Below are positions 46,293 through 54,730 of a stretch of DNA of 64,000 bases, one piece after another; the stretch's first letter is position 1; each line of letters starts with the position of its first letter. The stretch comes from Ornithinibacillus xuwenensis (GTDB lineage Bacteria; Bacillota; Bacilli; Bacillales; Amphibacillaceae), in the NCBI RefSeq assembly GCF_039614845.1, contig NZ_JBDIML010000004.1:62001-126000 (forward strand). The letters run 5' to 3'. The position numbers were made by a program, and so were the translations under genes. The notes under the pieces were generated by a model that worked only from the letters and a program-made list of their open reading frames with translations, was not told the DNA's origin and made no database searches.

Positions 46293-46895
46293 ATGAATGT
46301 TTTAATTGTTTTTACCCATCCCAATCACCAAAGCTTGAGTTACTCGTTTTTACAAGGGGTACTTCGAGGGTGTAAGGAAAATCATGCTATCCAGAATGTT
46401 CAGGTCTTAGACTTATATGGTGAGAATTTTAATCCAATCCTTACATTTGGGGAGAATAAGAAGAGAAGAGATATGTATAAAGATCCAGAGTTAGAAAAAT
46501 ATCGTAATCAATTATCATGGGCTGAAAAGATTATTTTTATCTATCCTATATGGTGGGGGAGGCCACCAGCTATGTTAATGGGTTATATTGATAAAATGTT
46601 TGCTTCAGGGTTTGCTTACAAAGATAACGGTAAGTTGTTACCAGAAGGGTTGTTAAAAGGTAAATCAGTCGTCTGTATTTCGGTAATGAAAGGTCCGACC
46701 CTTTATCCCATGTTTTGGCTAAATAACGCTCATAAAGTTTTGATGCGTAAGGCATTGTTTCAATACGTTGGCATTAAAAAGGTGAAATTTCTTGAGTTTG
46801 GGAACATGGAAAGTGCAAAGGGGAAGCAGGTTGAAAAAATAGAAAGAGTATATAAATATTTTCAAAAATTGAATAGCCATAGCTTAACCTCATAA
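46293..46895 (+). CDS. Flavodoxin-like NAD(P)H oxidoreductase (quinone reductase family)
   Basis: 200 residues of the flavodoxin_2 fold: N-terminal MNVLIVFTHPNHQSLSYSF binds FMN/FAD phosphate, and FIYPIWWGRPPAMLMGYIDKMFASGFAY near 85-110 is the family signature of quinone/azo/drug reductases. Such enzymes make two-electron reductions of quinones. The divergent MarR gene and intervening operator suggest induction by an electrophile or quinone. GGGGAG precedes the ATG. Confidence 0.88.
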   Translation: MNVLIVFTHPNHQSLSYSFLQGVLRGCKENHAIQNVQVLDLYGENFNPILTFGENKKRRDMYKDPELEKYRNQLSWAEKIIFIYPIWWGRPPAMLMGYIDKMFASGFAYKDNGKLLPEGLLKGKSVVCISVMKGPTLYPMFWLNNAHKVLMRKALFQYVGIKKVKFLEFGNMESAKGKQVEKIERVYKYFQKLNSHSLTS

Positions 46896-46926
46896 AAATA
46901 ATCGCTAGTTGGTGAGAGTGAATTGA

Positions 46927-46960
46927 GGGAATATAGTGAGGGAAGGGGGCACACCCATAT
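46927..46960 (+). promoter_or_regulatory. Repeated promoter-like element, copy 1 (orphan)
   Basis: GGGAATATAGTGAG, then GGAA, then GGGGGCACACCCATA. It matches the element at 47777-47814 at 13 of 14 positions in the left block and 13 of 15 in the right block, with spacers of 4 and 6 bases. No gene of convincing size lies downstream before the hairpin at 47066. Confidence 0.5.
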
Positions 46961-47065
46961 GCAATGACAATATTTATGTGTGTAGTATCATCTGCCTATT
47001 AAAACACTTGTTGAGTGCATCGCTATATTGGAGTTGATGTCTAAAATCAGACATTGCTTATCTAT

Positions 47066-47120
47066 AAAAAGACCCAGTTTTTTAGGAAGAAAATAATTTC
47101 TAATTACCGGGTCTTTTTCG
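47066..47120. terminator. Bidirectional hairpin downstream of the ferritin-like gene
   Basis: AAAAGACCC ... GGGTCTTTTT arms with T-runs on both strands. It would end the leftward ferritin-like gene and any rightward transcript from the 46927 element. Confidence 0.72.
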
Positions 47121-47180
47121 TGCTTTTCACTCATTTTTACTACATTTCTGATAGAGGCATCAAACATAGAAAGAAGACTT

Positions 47181-47690
47181 TTAACCTGCTGCCGGAGGAG
47201 TTGCTGTATTGGTTCTAGCTCCTAATTCTTGATCTAATAACAGAAGAGCTGAAGGATTATTTTCGGCGATTTGTAGACGATCGACAATTGTTTTAACTTG
47301 TGCTTCTTCGTCTATTTGTTCTCTTAGAAAGTCCTGAATAATTACAGCAGCTTGAGGGTCTACTTGATTAGTATAATTGAACGCTTGACGGTATGAGTTT
47401 GTTACATACTGTTCATGTGCCAATACTTTCTGAAACGTTTCTAATGGTGTACCAAAGTCACTTTGTTGTGCTGGGATACTATTCAGTTGTACAGTACCAT
47501 CCCGATTAACAACAAAATCAATTAAGGTAAGTAAATGGGTCCTTTCTTCTTCAGATTGTAATCTTAGCCAATGAGCCATCCCAGTTAAGTTCAGTCTCCC
47601 CATATAGGAAGACATGGCAAGATATAACGTTGTAGATAAATGTTCAATTTGTATTAAGTTATTGAACAATTTCTGAAGCTCTTCGTTCAT
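47181..47690 (-). CDS. Ferritin-like protein
   Basis: 169 residues with a four-helix ferritin fold. Iron-ligand candidates include the Glu in QIEHLSTTLYLAMSSYM (helix A), the EEERTH of helix B near 47-52, HEQYV in helix C and the DEEAQVK of helix D near 128. The C-terminal 20 residues are low-complexity (Thr/Pro/Ala). The short tail and the divergent coat-like neighbour suggest a spore or stress storage role, but ordinary iron-storage ferritin is equally possible. Confidence 0.85.
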   Translation of the reverse strand: MNEELQKLFNNLIQIEHLSTTLYLAMSSYMGRLNLTGMAHWLRLQSEEERTHLLTLIDFVVNRDGTVQLNSIPAQQSDFGTPLETFQKVLAHEQYVTNSYRQAFNYTNQVDPQAAVIIQDFLREQIDEEAQVKTIVDRLQIAENNPSALLLLDQELGARTNTATPPAAG

Positions 47691-47776
47691 ACTTTATTCA
47701 CTCCTATTTCAAAAGTCATTCAACTTTATTTTATAGACTCAACTAAATAATGGTACCTTGGCCTAACAACTTTTTA

Positions 47777-47814
47777 GGGGAATATGGTGAGTTTTATGGG
47801 GGGATACCCATACA
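47777..47814 (+). promoter_or_regulatory. Repeated promoter-like element, copy 2
   Basis: GGGAATATGGTGAG, then TTTTAT, then GGGGGGATACCCATA, ending in CATACAT, which resembles sporulation-sigma -10 sequences (sigma-E or sigma-K). It includes a TATGGG/CCCATA inverted repeat and lies about 85 bp before the Gly/Tyr-rich coat-like gene. Confidence 0.5.
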
Positions 47815-47895
47815 TATTTATTTTTATTACATATCTTACTTAAGAAAGAAGTGGGTGTTTTCATTATAAAAATAACTTGCTGAGGAGGAAAAAAG

Positions 47896-48165
47896 ATGAA
47901 TAATGAAGTGATTTATGACCATTTTCATACAGAGCGACAAAGCAGATTATTTGGAAGACCATATGGATATGGATTTGGAAGACCTAGACCATTTGGATAT
48001 GGATTCGGAAGACCGTACGGGTATGGATATGGATTTGGAGGGCCATTTCTTGGAGGGGTTTTAGGAGGATTGTTAGGCAGTGCAATCATTTCTCCTTATG
48101 GATATGGTTACGGTTATCCTTATTATAGTGGTTTTAGAGGCTATTCAATCTATAACAATTACTAG
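47896..48165 (+). CDS. Gly/Tyr-rich repeat protein, coat-like
   Basis: 89 residues. After 18 polar residues the sequence is three imperfect repeats of FGRP..GYGFG, then a short GGVLGGLLGSAII hydrophobic stretch and a YGYGYGYPYYSG tail; about half the residues are Gly or Tyr. The repeats are also visible at DNA level. Such proteins in Bacillaceae are usually spore-coat or other crosslinked surface proteins, where Tyr supports dityrosine links. GAGGAGG precedes ATG. Function is inferred from composition and neighbours only. Confidence 0.78.
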   Translation: MNNEVIYDHFHTERQSRLFGRPYGYGFGRPRPFGYGFGRPYGYGYGFGGPFLGGVLGGLLGSAIISPYGYGYGYPYYSGFRGYSIYNNY

Positions 48166-48233
48166 CGGATAGAAGTTCAGCTATATTTTGTATTTTGGTA
48201 ACTGATTATTATAAATTGAAAGGATTGAGAAGC

Positions 48234-49058
48234 ATGAACTATTACCTATATGAGTGTCGGGGGCAATATCCTTATTATGTTCCTATACCTATGTATCACT
48301 TCGGGGGGTATTCTGGTTATTTGAACTATTCCAATGAGCAAGGGCCTGTAAATCGATTTGAATCTTTTCGTACTTCCGAAGGTCATGAAAAGATTATATT
48401 AAAAGATTATGGTTCAAAACCATATGTTGTAAATATCAATGAAGCAGCCAAGCAAAACAACACATTCCGGACAGCTTTGTGGACGGGAACACATCTGCAA
48501 GTAACTTTAATGAGCATCAATGTTGGTGATGATATTGGGTTAGAAATACATCCGGATGTTGATCAATTCTTACGGATTGAACAAGGTCAAGGATTGGTTA
48601 AAATGGGTAATAGTAAAAATAATTTGAACTTTGAAAGACATCTTACTGATGATTCCGCTATTATGGTACCTGCGGGAACATGGCATAATGTAATAAATAC
48701 AGGAAATATACCTCTAAAGCTCTATTCCATATATGCTCCGCCTAATCATCCCTTCGGCACTGTTCATGTTACCAAAGAGGATGCAATAGATGCAGAAGAA
48801 GGTCATGGACACAGTAATAGTAATTCTGATGTTTTTGGCAGAACGCCAGATGAATGGATAAAATATACTGAATATTTGGTGGAAGAAGGCTTAGAGGATG
48901 TTAAAAGAGGAATAAATATGACGCACATTCTGCAAGAATTTATTTTAATGGGTGTACTCGTTGGAAAGGGTTTTTCACCTGAAAAGGCTTATGAAACAGT
49001 AGAAGAATGGGAACGTACAGGAGAATCCATGCTTCTTCAGCAGAGTAAAAATATGTAG
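48234..49058 (+). CDS. Cupin-domain protein with Tyr-rich N-terminus and helical tail
   Basis: 274 residues in three parts: a Tyr/Pro-rich N-terminus (about 1-45, YYVPIPMYHFGGYSGYLNY), a cupin beta-barrel (about 80-190) with HPDVDQFLRIEQGQG and PAGTWHNVINTG providing the His/Asp/Glu metal site, and a helical domain (about 200-270). The Tyr-rich head resembles the preceding Gly/Tyr-rich protein, which suggests attachment to the same structure. ATG 48234 was chosen over an upstream start for its AAAGGA site. Enzymatic role unknown. Confidence 0.8.
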   Translation: MNYYLYECRGQYPYYVPIPMYHFGGYSGYLNYSNEQGPVNRFESFRTSEGHEKIILKDYGSKPYVVNINEAAKQNNTFRTALWTGTHLQVTLMSINVGDDIGLEIHPDVDQFLRIEQGQGLVKMGNSKNNLNFERHLTDDSAIMVPAGTWHNVINTGNIPLKLYSIYAPPNHPFGTVHVTKEDAIDAEEGHGHSNSNSDVFGRTPDEWIKYTEYLVEEGLEDVKRGINMTHILQEFILMGVLVGKGFSPEKAYETVEEWERTGESMLLQQSKNM

Positions 49059-49080
49059 AAAAAAGAAAATAGGATATTGC

Positions 49081-49133
49081 AAAAAGAGATAGGAAAAGAG
49101 TGTAAATCACTTACTTTTCGTATCTCTTTTTTG
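49081..49133 (+). terminator. Terminator of the cupin gene
   Basis: AAAAGAGATA/TATCTCTTTT outer stem with an inner GAAAAG/CTTTTC stem, followed by six T. Confidence 0.85.
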
Positions 49134-49261
49134 TAATAGCTGACTATGTCACAACTGAATGAACTCTTGCAAGAATGCATAATGAAATCTCAAAATATCT
49201 ATTCATTACTTTTTAGAATAGGGGCAAATTATACATGAATCTATATAAAGGAGGTACATTA

Positions 49262-49447
49262 TTGAATAACTTAACAGAGTTAGAGGTTGAGAATTTGCGT
49301 CACCTTATTGGTGGCCATGGATTAGTAGTACAAAAACTAGAAGCATACGCCCATAATTGTACAGATCCAGAGTTAAAGACTATTTTGGAAAGAGATGCTC
49401 AAGCAGCAAAGCAAGCACAACAACAACTTATGACATTTTTGGGATAG
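49262..49447 (+). CDS. Small helical coat-type protein
   Basis: 61 residues: MNNLTELEVENLRHLIGG, then HGLVVQKLEAYAHNCTDPELKTIL, then a Gln/Ala-rich helix. It resembles the short proteins often paired with CotF-family coat proteins, which also have ARNCTDPELK-like blocks. The start is TTG 49262, since GGAGGT lies 6 bases upstream; an earlier in-frame ATG contains this site. A CotF-like gene follows 11 bp downstream. Confidence 0.7.
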   Translation: MNNLTELEVENLRHLIGGHGLVVQKLEAYAHNCTDPELKTILERDAQAAKQAQQQLMTFLG

Positions 49448-49458
49448 GAGGTTATTTC

Positions 49459-49713
49459 ATGCTACAAGATAAAGAGATGGTAAGTGATTATTTGGCTGGG
49501 TTAAATGCTAGTTTGACCGGATATGCAACGATGATTACGCAAGCAAATAATTCTGAACTTAGACAAACATTAATAAATATGAGAAATCAAGATGAATCTC
49601 GTCAAAGAGTTGTATACCAATACGCACTTCAAAAAGGTTATTATAATCCAGCAGCCCTAGCTTCTCAAGAAGTGATACAGCAGTTAAAAGCACAATTGTC
49701 ATCTGAACAATAA
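49459..49713 (+). CDS. CotF-family spore coat protein
   Basis: 84 residues: DKEMVSDYLAGLNASLTGYATMITQANNSELRQTL in two blocks, then QYALQKGYYNPA, the usual end of CotF-type proteins. Known CotF is a spore-coat component. AGGAGG lies 8 bases before ATG 49459. It is co-transcribed with the 61-residue protein and followed by a terminator. This gives the best evidence that the surrounding cluster belongs to sporulation. Confidence 0.82.
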   Translation: MLQDKEMVSDYLAGLNASLTGYATMITQANNSELRQTLINMRNQDESRQRVVYQYALQKGYYNPAALASQEVIQQLKAQLSSEQ

Positions 49714-49775
49714 CATTATTGTTCCAAAGCAATTAACACAACAATATGTTGAAAATTAATAGCTAAATATAAATC

Positions 49776-49809
49776 CGAACTGGACCCATAATGGATCCAG
49801 TTCTTTTTC
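49776..49809 (+). terminator. Terminator of the coat-protein pair
   Basis: GAACTGGACCC/GGATCCAGTTC stem with one mismatch, ATAAT loop and five T. Confidence 0.85.
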
Positions 49810-49831
49810 ATAGTAAATTTATACTTCGCTC

Positions 49832-49862
49832 TTGACTATGGTGTAACCCCATACTTTAGGAT
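49832..49862 (+). promoter_or_regulatory. MerR-type promoter of the MATE gene with 19-bp spacer
   Basis: TTGACT (49832-49837), a 19-bp spacer and TAGGAT (49857-49862). The spacer contains the near-palindrome TATGGTGTAACCCCATA. Over-long spacers containing the operator are the hallmark of MerR-family activated promoters; a MerR gene ends this operon. Confidence 0.75.
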
Positions 49863-49898
49863 ATCAATATTGATTACAAAATATGGGGGATGAAAAAT

Positions 49899-51242
49899 AT
49901 GGCTGTGGTAAGAGGAATAGAAAAAGAATACACCCTAAGATCATTACTAGCATACGCAGCTCCAACCATTGGTGTCATGTTATTTATTTCTATTTATACA
50001 ATGGTTGATGGTATTTTTGTAGCACGGTTTATTAATGCAACGGCATTGTCTGCCATTAATATATTTATGCCGATTTTTACATTGATTATGGCAATTGCTC
50101 TAATGCTTGGAACGGGTGGAAGTGCAATCATTGCCAAGAAAATGGGGGAGAATAACTATCCAGAAGCTAGAAGTAACTTTACCTTTATTGTTATATGTGG
50201 AGCGATAATTGGTTTGATCATCACGATTTTAGGATTAGTATTTATTCGGCCGTTGTTAGAGCTGCTCGGAGCAGGAGAAAGTCATGAGCTATTTGACTAT
50301 ACGTTTACCTATGCAACGATACTATTAGCTATTAGCCCACTGCTTATCATCCAGATGATGTTTGAAAATTATTTTGTGGCAGCTGGGAAACCAAATTTAA
50401 GTTTGGTGATCACACTAATAGGTGGGGGAGCAAACATTGCTTTGGATTACGTTTTTATTGTTGTTATGGAAATGGGGATTGCAGGTGCTGCAATTGGAAC
50501 AGCCATCGGAATTGCGATACCGGCAATTACCGGAATGATTTATTTCTTCTCAGCTAAGCATAATCACCTCCATTTTGTGAGACCAAAGATAGACTGGAAG
50601 GTATTCTTAAAAAGCTGTATGAATGGTTCTTCTGAAATGGTATCGAATCTATCCTCTTCCGTAGTAACCTTTGCTTTTAATCTCCTAATGCTTCATTATA
50701 TTGGGGTAGATGGAGTTGCTGCAGTTGCGATTATGCTCTATGTTATGATGTTTTTAACGCCAATCTTTATGGGGTATTCAGCTGGAATTGCACCAATTAT
50801 CAGCTTTAATTATGGGAGTCAAAATGTTATCCAATTAAAACGTATCTTTAAATATAGCATATTGGTTATTCTTAGTAGCTCCATTATTATGTTAGGACTT
50901 TCTTTTTTACTAGGGCCACTTCTCATTCAGTTTATGGTGGATAAGGGGAGTGAAGTGTATCATATAGCCGCAGATGGATTTCAACTATTTTGTGTTAGTT
51001 TTTTATTTATGGGAGTGAATATCTTTACTTCGATGCTGTTCACTGCTCTATCCAATGGAAGAATTTCAGCAGCAATATCATTTTTACGAACACTAGTATT
51101 CGTTCTGATAGGTTTATTGGTATTACCGGTACTCATTGGAGTAAATGGAATATGGATCGCTGTACCATTAGCTGAATTTCTATCGATTGTTGTTTGTGTT
51201 ATCTTCTTATTTCGTAATCGAAAGGTTTATCATTATATCTAA
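49899..51242 (+). CDS. MATE family multidrug efflux transporter
   Basis: 447 residues with twelve membrane helices in two MatE halves; helix 1 region TIGVMLFISIYTMVDGIFVARF and the GTGGSAIIAKKMGE block near 75 are typical of the NorM/MepA subgroup. It exports cationic drugs coupled to Na+ or H+. ATG 49899 is preferred to ATG 49890, which directly abuts the GGGGG ribosome site. A MerR-type regulator follows by 29 bp and probably controls the pair. Confidence 0.92.
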   Translation: MAVVRGIEKEYTLRSLLAYAAPTIGVMLFISIYTMVDGIFVARFINATALSAINIFMPIFTLIMAIALMLGTGGSAIIAKKMGENNYPEARSNFTFIVICGAIIGLIITILGLVFIRPLLELLGAGESHELFDYTFTYATILLAISPLLIIQMMFENYFVAAGKPNLSLVITLIGGGANIALDYVFIVVMEMGIAGAAIGTAIGIAIPAITGMIYFFSAKHNHLHFVRPKIDWKVFLKSCMNGSSEMVSNLSSSVVTFAFNLLMLHYIGVDGVAAVAIMLYVMMFLTPIFMGYSAGIAPIISFNYGSQNVIQLKRIFKYSILVILSSSIIMLGLSFLLGPLLIQFMVDKGSEVYHIAADGFQLFCVSFLFMGVNIFTSMLFTALSNGRISAAISFLRTLVFVLIGLLVLPVLIGVNGIWIAVPLAEFLSIVVCVIFLFRNRKVYHYI

Positions 51243-51271
51243 ACGAGAATGAAGAGAGAGGTGTATCTTTT

Positions 51272-52090
51272 ATGCCCATAAACCCACAAATTCATTTAAC
51301 GACAGGGCAATTTGCCAAACTAATGGGGGTTAGTAAAGATACGTTATTTTATTATGATAAGGTTGGTATTTTTTCTCCAGAGATAGTTGCTACAAATGGA
51401 TATCGATATTATTCCATCTATCAATCGGATGTTTTTTATGTTATTACGACACTGAAAGAGCTGGGTATGCCATTAAAGGCTATTAAAAGTTTTCTTGATC
51501 ACAGATCGCCTGAAAGTCTTATTCACTTACTCGAAAAGGAAGAAAAGTCGATTACTGCAAAGATTAATGCTCTTGATAAAATGAGAAAAAGAATTGTAGA
51601 GAAAATAAATGTAACAAAGGAAGCAATGGAATTGTGTACGTCGGATATTGTCCTGGAATCGAAAGAAGAGGAATTCTTTGTCATTACCGACGCTAAACCA
51701 TTAACACAAGACAAGAATATCTATGATTCCATCCAGTATCATTATCATTACCTGGAGGAAAATCATATTGAACCATCCGCAACAGAAGGATGGATGATAC
51801 GAGTGGAGAGCATTCTCGAAGGTGAAACCGCTAGATATGATCATCTGTTTACTAGAGTAGATACTCCTGATTATGCGAATTATCGAGTGGAGAAAGGAAC
51901 TTACTTGGTTGCCTATCATACGGAAGGGTATTCTAATATCGGACAAACCTATCAAAATTTAATTCAATACGCCACCGAGCATGATTTTAGTATGAAAGGC
52001 TTCTTTTATGAGGATATACTCCTGGATGAGCTATCTGTTAAAGGCTCTGAAAAGTATTTGATTAAACTATCCGTACAAATTCAACAATAG
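51272..52090 (+). CDS. MerR family regulator with GyrI-like effector domain (BmrR-like)
   Basis: 272 residues: MerR winged-helix DNA-binding domain (about 8-78; LTTGQFAKLMGVSKDTLFYYDKVG with RYYSIYQ), a dimerising coiled coil (about 85-125) and a C-terminal GyrI/BmrR-like ligand-binding domain (about 130-270). BmrR-type regulators bind lipophilic cations and activate drug-efflux genes by untwisting a 19-bp spacer promoter, which is what precedes the MATE gene here. Confidence 0.92.
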   Translation: MPINPQIHLTTGQFAKLMGVSKDTLFYYDKVGIFSPEIVATNGYRYYSIYQSDVFYVITTLKELGMPLKAIKSFLDHRSPESLIHLLEKEEKSITAKINALDKMRKRIVEKINVTKEAMELCTSDIVLESKEEEFFVITDAKPLTQDKNIYDSIQYHYHYLEENHIEPSATEGWMIRVESILEGETARYDHLFTRVDTPDYANYRVEKGTYLVAYHTEGYSNIGQTYQNLIQYATEHDFSMKGFFYEDILLDELSVKGSEKYLIKLSVQIQQ

Positions 52091-52153
52091 CATCTTTAAC
52101 CTCTACAAAAGAGGGAGGATGCTGATGGATATACAAGGTAAAATGAGTATCAA

Positions 52154-52188
52154 CCCTGAATTCGATTTGCGAATTCGGGGGATTTTTC
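52154..52188 (+). terminator. Terminator of the MATE-MerR operon
   Basis: Eleven-bp stem CCCTGAATTCG/CGAATTCGGGG (one G-T pair) followed by GATTTTT. Confidence 0.9.
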
Positions 52189-52340
52189 ATGTTGGAAAAC
52201 TTGTCTCGACTGGGTTTGAGGAAATCTCTTCGGGTTCATTCAAGAATAAAAGACAAGTTGTGAATTCTTCGTAGCATTTGTTATAATGAATTGCATTTAC
52301 TAAAAAATGACAGCAACACGTAAAGACAGGACTGATAGGA

Positions 52341-54557
52341 ATGAAAGCTAGTTGGAAAATATTTCTAAAAGATATCAAAAACATTGCGACAAACTGGGTC
52401 GCGTTAGTGTTGATTGGTGGATTAATAGTATTACCTTCTCTTTATGCTTGGTTTAATATTGAAGCATCTTGGGATCCATATGGTCAAACGGATCAGATTC
52501 CCATCGGTATTGTTAATGAAGACCAAGGAGCAACAGTGCAAGGTGAAGAAATTCATGTTGGCGATGATTTGGTTCAAACATTAAAAGAAAATAAATCGAT
52601 GGATTGGCAGTTTGTTGAACGTGAAAAGGCAATGAACAAACTAGAATATGGTGATTATTTTGCAGTTATCGTAATCCCAGAAAATTTCTCAGAAAGATTA
52701 GGTACGGTTGTTAGTGGAGAACCTGAAAAAGCCAATGTCGACTATTATGTGAATGAAAAGATCAATGCGATTGCACCTAAAATTACCCAAAAGGGAGCAA
52801 CTGTCATTGTTGAACAGATTAGTAGTAATTTTATTTCGACAGTAAATGGAATTATCTTTGATAAGTTTAACGAACTAGGTATTGAATTAGAAGAGAATCT
52901 ACCTGATATTGAAAAATTCGAGGACTATATTTTTACGTTAGAAGAAAAATTACCCGAAATACATCGTATATTAGACGATTCTACTTCAGATGCTGAGCGA
53001 GCAGGTACACTCATCGACCAAGCCCAAGCGATGATTCCAGAAGTAGAAGAAGCAACCGAAACTGGATTACAAACGATTGATGATACGACTGCATTTTTAA
53101 AGGACGCAGAGGACAGATTAGATGAGATTGCACCAAAGGTAGAAGAAGACTTAGCTTCTATTCAAAATATGTTAGCAAAAACAAATGACTTTGTGAACAG
53201 TATCGATGCGACTTCTATTGATTTGACAGATGGAACTCAAATTAGTAAGGTATCAGGTCAAATAGATGCTACTTTACAATCCATTCAAACGATAAAAGAT
53301 GCGCTAACACAGTTACAGCAATCGGGTGAACAAGGAGAACCTGGTTCTGGTGGAGACCCATCTTCTAATGAGGGTTCTGGAAGTGAAAGTGGGAGTTCCA
53401 ACCAAGAAACAATTGATAATGCACTAAATGAATTAGAAAGCATGGAGCAAAATTTACTTACCCTACAAGAGCAGGTCAATGGTGTTCAAGATTCATTAGC
53501 AGATAAACAAGCAGAAGTAAATGGAATACTTTCTACTATGAAAGAACGTACCGAAGCAGTTAATAAGCAGGTTGATGCATTTGTAATCGAATATAAGGAA
53601 AGCATTGAACCAACCATTCGGGAAGAGGTAGCAGTAGCAAAGCAAACCTTATCAGATGCAAGAGGTATTTTAGCTGATATTCAATCTACGATACCGGAAG
53701 TAGAGGATATGCTATATCGTACCGAGGCTAATTTAAATGATGGCAAGGACATGCTTCAGTACATCAATAATGAGTTTCCTTATGTCAATGACAAGGTAAT
53801 GGAGCTAGCAAATAAAATACGATCCGTTCAAGATGAAACGGATATTAATGAGATTATTAATCTTCTGCAAAATGACCCAGAAGCAGAACGAGGATTTTTT
53901 GCAGAACCTGTCGTTCTTAATGAGAATTCGATATTCTCCGTTCCTAATTATGGAACTGGTATGACACCATTTTATACGATTCTTGCTATTTGGGTAGGTG
54001 GATTGTTACTTATCTCCTTATTATCGACTGAAGTTCATGATAAGAAAGACTATTCAGGAAGACAAGTTTACTTTGGGAGATTATTGACATTTATTCTCAT
54101 TGGTGTTTTTCAAACCATGATTGTCACGGTAGGAAATATCGTTATTCTTCACGTGGAAATAATGGAGCCATTCTGGTTTATTCTTTTTGGATTACTATGT
54201 AGTTCCGTATTTATTATGATTGTCTACACCCTGGTATCTGTTTTTGGAGATGTAGGAAAAGCGCTTGCTATCATCTTATTAGTACTTCAAATTGCCGGGT
54301 CTGGTGGGACATATCCAGTTGTATTGCTGCCTGAGTTCTTTCAAATGATTAACCCTTTCCTACCGTTTACGTATGCAATAGACCTCATGCGTGAAGCGGT
54401 TGGGGGAATTGTTTGGAATCGGGTAATTCATGATTTAATATTTATCATTCCCTTTGGAATCGTTGCCTTAATTCTAGGAGGTTTCATGAAGGAAAGCATC
54501 AATAAGCATACAGATAAACTTAAGAAGAAATCGAAGGAATCAGGATTATTTCATTAA
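52341..54557 (+). CDS. YhgE/Pip family membrane protein
   Basis: 738 residues: one N-terminal membrane helix (about 17-37), a long extracellular part rich in coiled-coil helices (about 200-530) interrupted by a Gly/Ser/Glu low-complexity stretch near 332-353, and five or six C-terminal helices with an ABC-2 permease-like fold (from about 545). Pip in Lactococcus and YueB in B. subtilis are phage receptors of this family, and YueB belongs to a type VII secretion locus; no secretion genes are seen here. No obvious ribosome site stands out beyond AGGACTGATAGGA. Cellular role unknown. Confidence 0.88.
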   Translation: MKASWKIFLKDIKNIATNWVALVLIGGLIVLPSLYAWFNIEASWDPYGQTDQIPIGIVNEDQGATVQGEEIHVGDDLVQTLKENKSMDWQFVEREKAMNKLEYGDYFAVIVIPENFSERLGTVVSGEPEKANVDYYVNEKINAIAPKITQKGATVIVEQISSNFISTVNGIIFDKFNELGIELEENLPDIEKFEDYIFTLEEKLPEIHRILDDSTSDAERAGTLIDQAQAMIPEVEEATETGLQTIDDTTAFLKDAEDRLDEIAPKVEEDLASIQNMLAKTNDFVNSIDATSIDLTDGTQISKVSGQIDATLQSIQTIKDALTQLQQSGEQGEPGSGGDPSSNEGSGSESGSSNQETIDNALNELESMEQNLLTLQEQVNGVQDSLADKQAEVNGILSTMKERTEAVNKQVDAFVIEYKESIEPTIREEVAVAKQTLSDARGILADIQSTIPEVEDMLYRTEANLNDGKDMLQYINNEFPYVNDKVMELANKIRSVQDETDINEIINLLQNDPEAERGFFAEPVVLNENSIFSVPNYGTGMTPFYTILAIWVGGLLLISLLSTEVHDKKDYSGRQVYFGRLLTFILIGVFQTMIVTVGNIVILHVEIMEPFWFILFGLLCSSVFIMIVYTLVSVFGDVGKALAIILLVLQIAGSGGTYPVVLLPEFFQMINPFLPFTYAIDLMREAVGGIVWNRVIHDLIFIIPFGIVALILGGFMKESINKHTDKLKKKSKESGLFH

Positions 54558-54565
54558 CCTTAACA

Positions 54566-54605
54566 AAAGGGTGCCACTCTTATTTAGAAGGGCACCCTTT
54601 CGTAT
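54566..54605 (+). terminator. Terminator of the YhgE/Pip gene
   Basis: AAAGGGTGCC/GGCACCCTTT stem with an inner CTCT/AGAAG extension; the T-tract is short. Confidence 0.72.
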
Positions 54606-54730
54606 GTTCAATAAAAAATGCTCCATTCTAAAGACTAATCACCTCTTGGTTGAAGCGTTCAAACTAGTAATCTATTAAAAATAAGGTATATAATAAGTTG
54701 GGAAAATGCTGACTAACATTGGAGAAAAAA

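Noticed and set aside
47034..47093. 19-codon frame (MSKIRHCLSIKRPSFLGRK) downstream of the orphan promoter-like element
   Set aside because: Too short to support, and its second half is the arm and loop of a hairpin. It may be chance or a remnant.
52125..52274. 49-codon frame behind a strong GGGAGG site after the MerR gene
   Set aside because: The operon's 11-bp terminator stem lies inside it and the product has no recognisable feature. The ribosome-like site keeps a small doubt, but a terminator reading is stronger.
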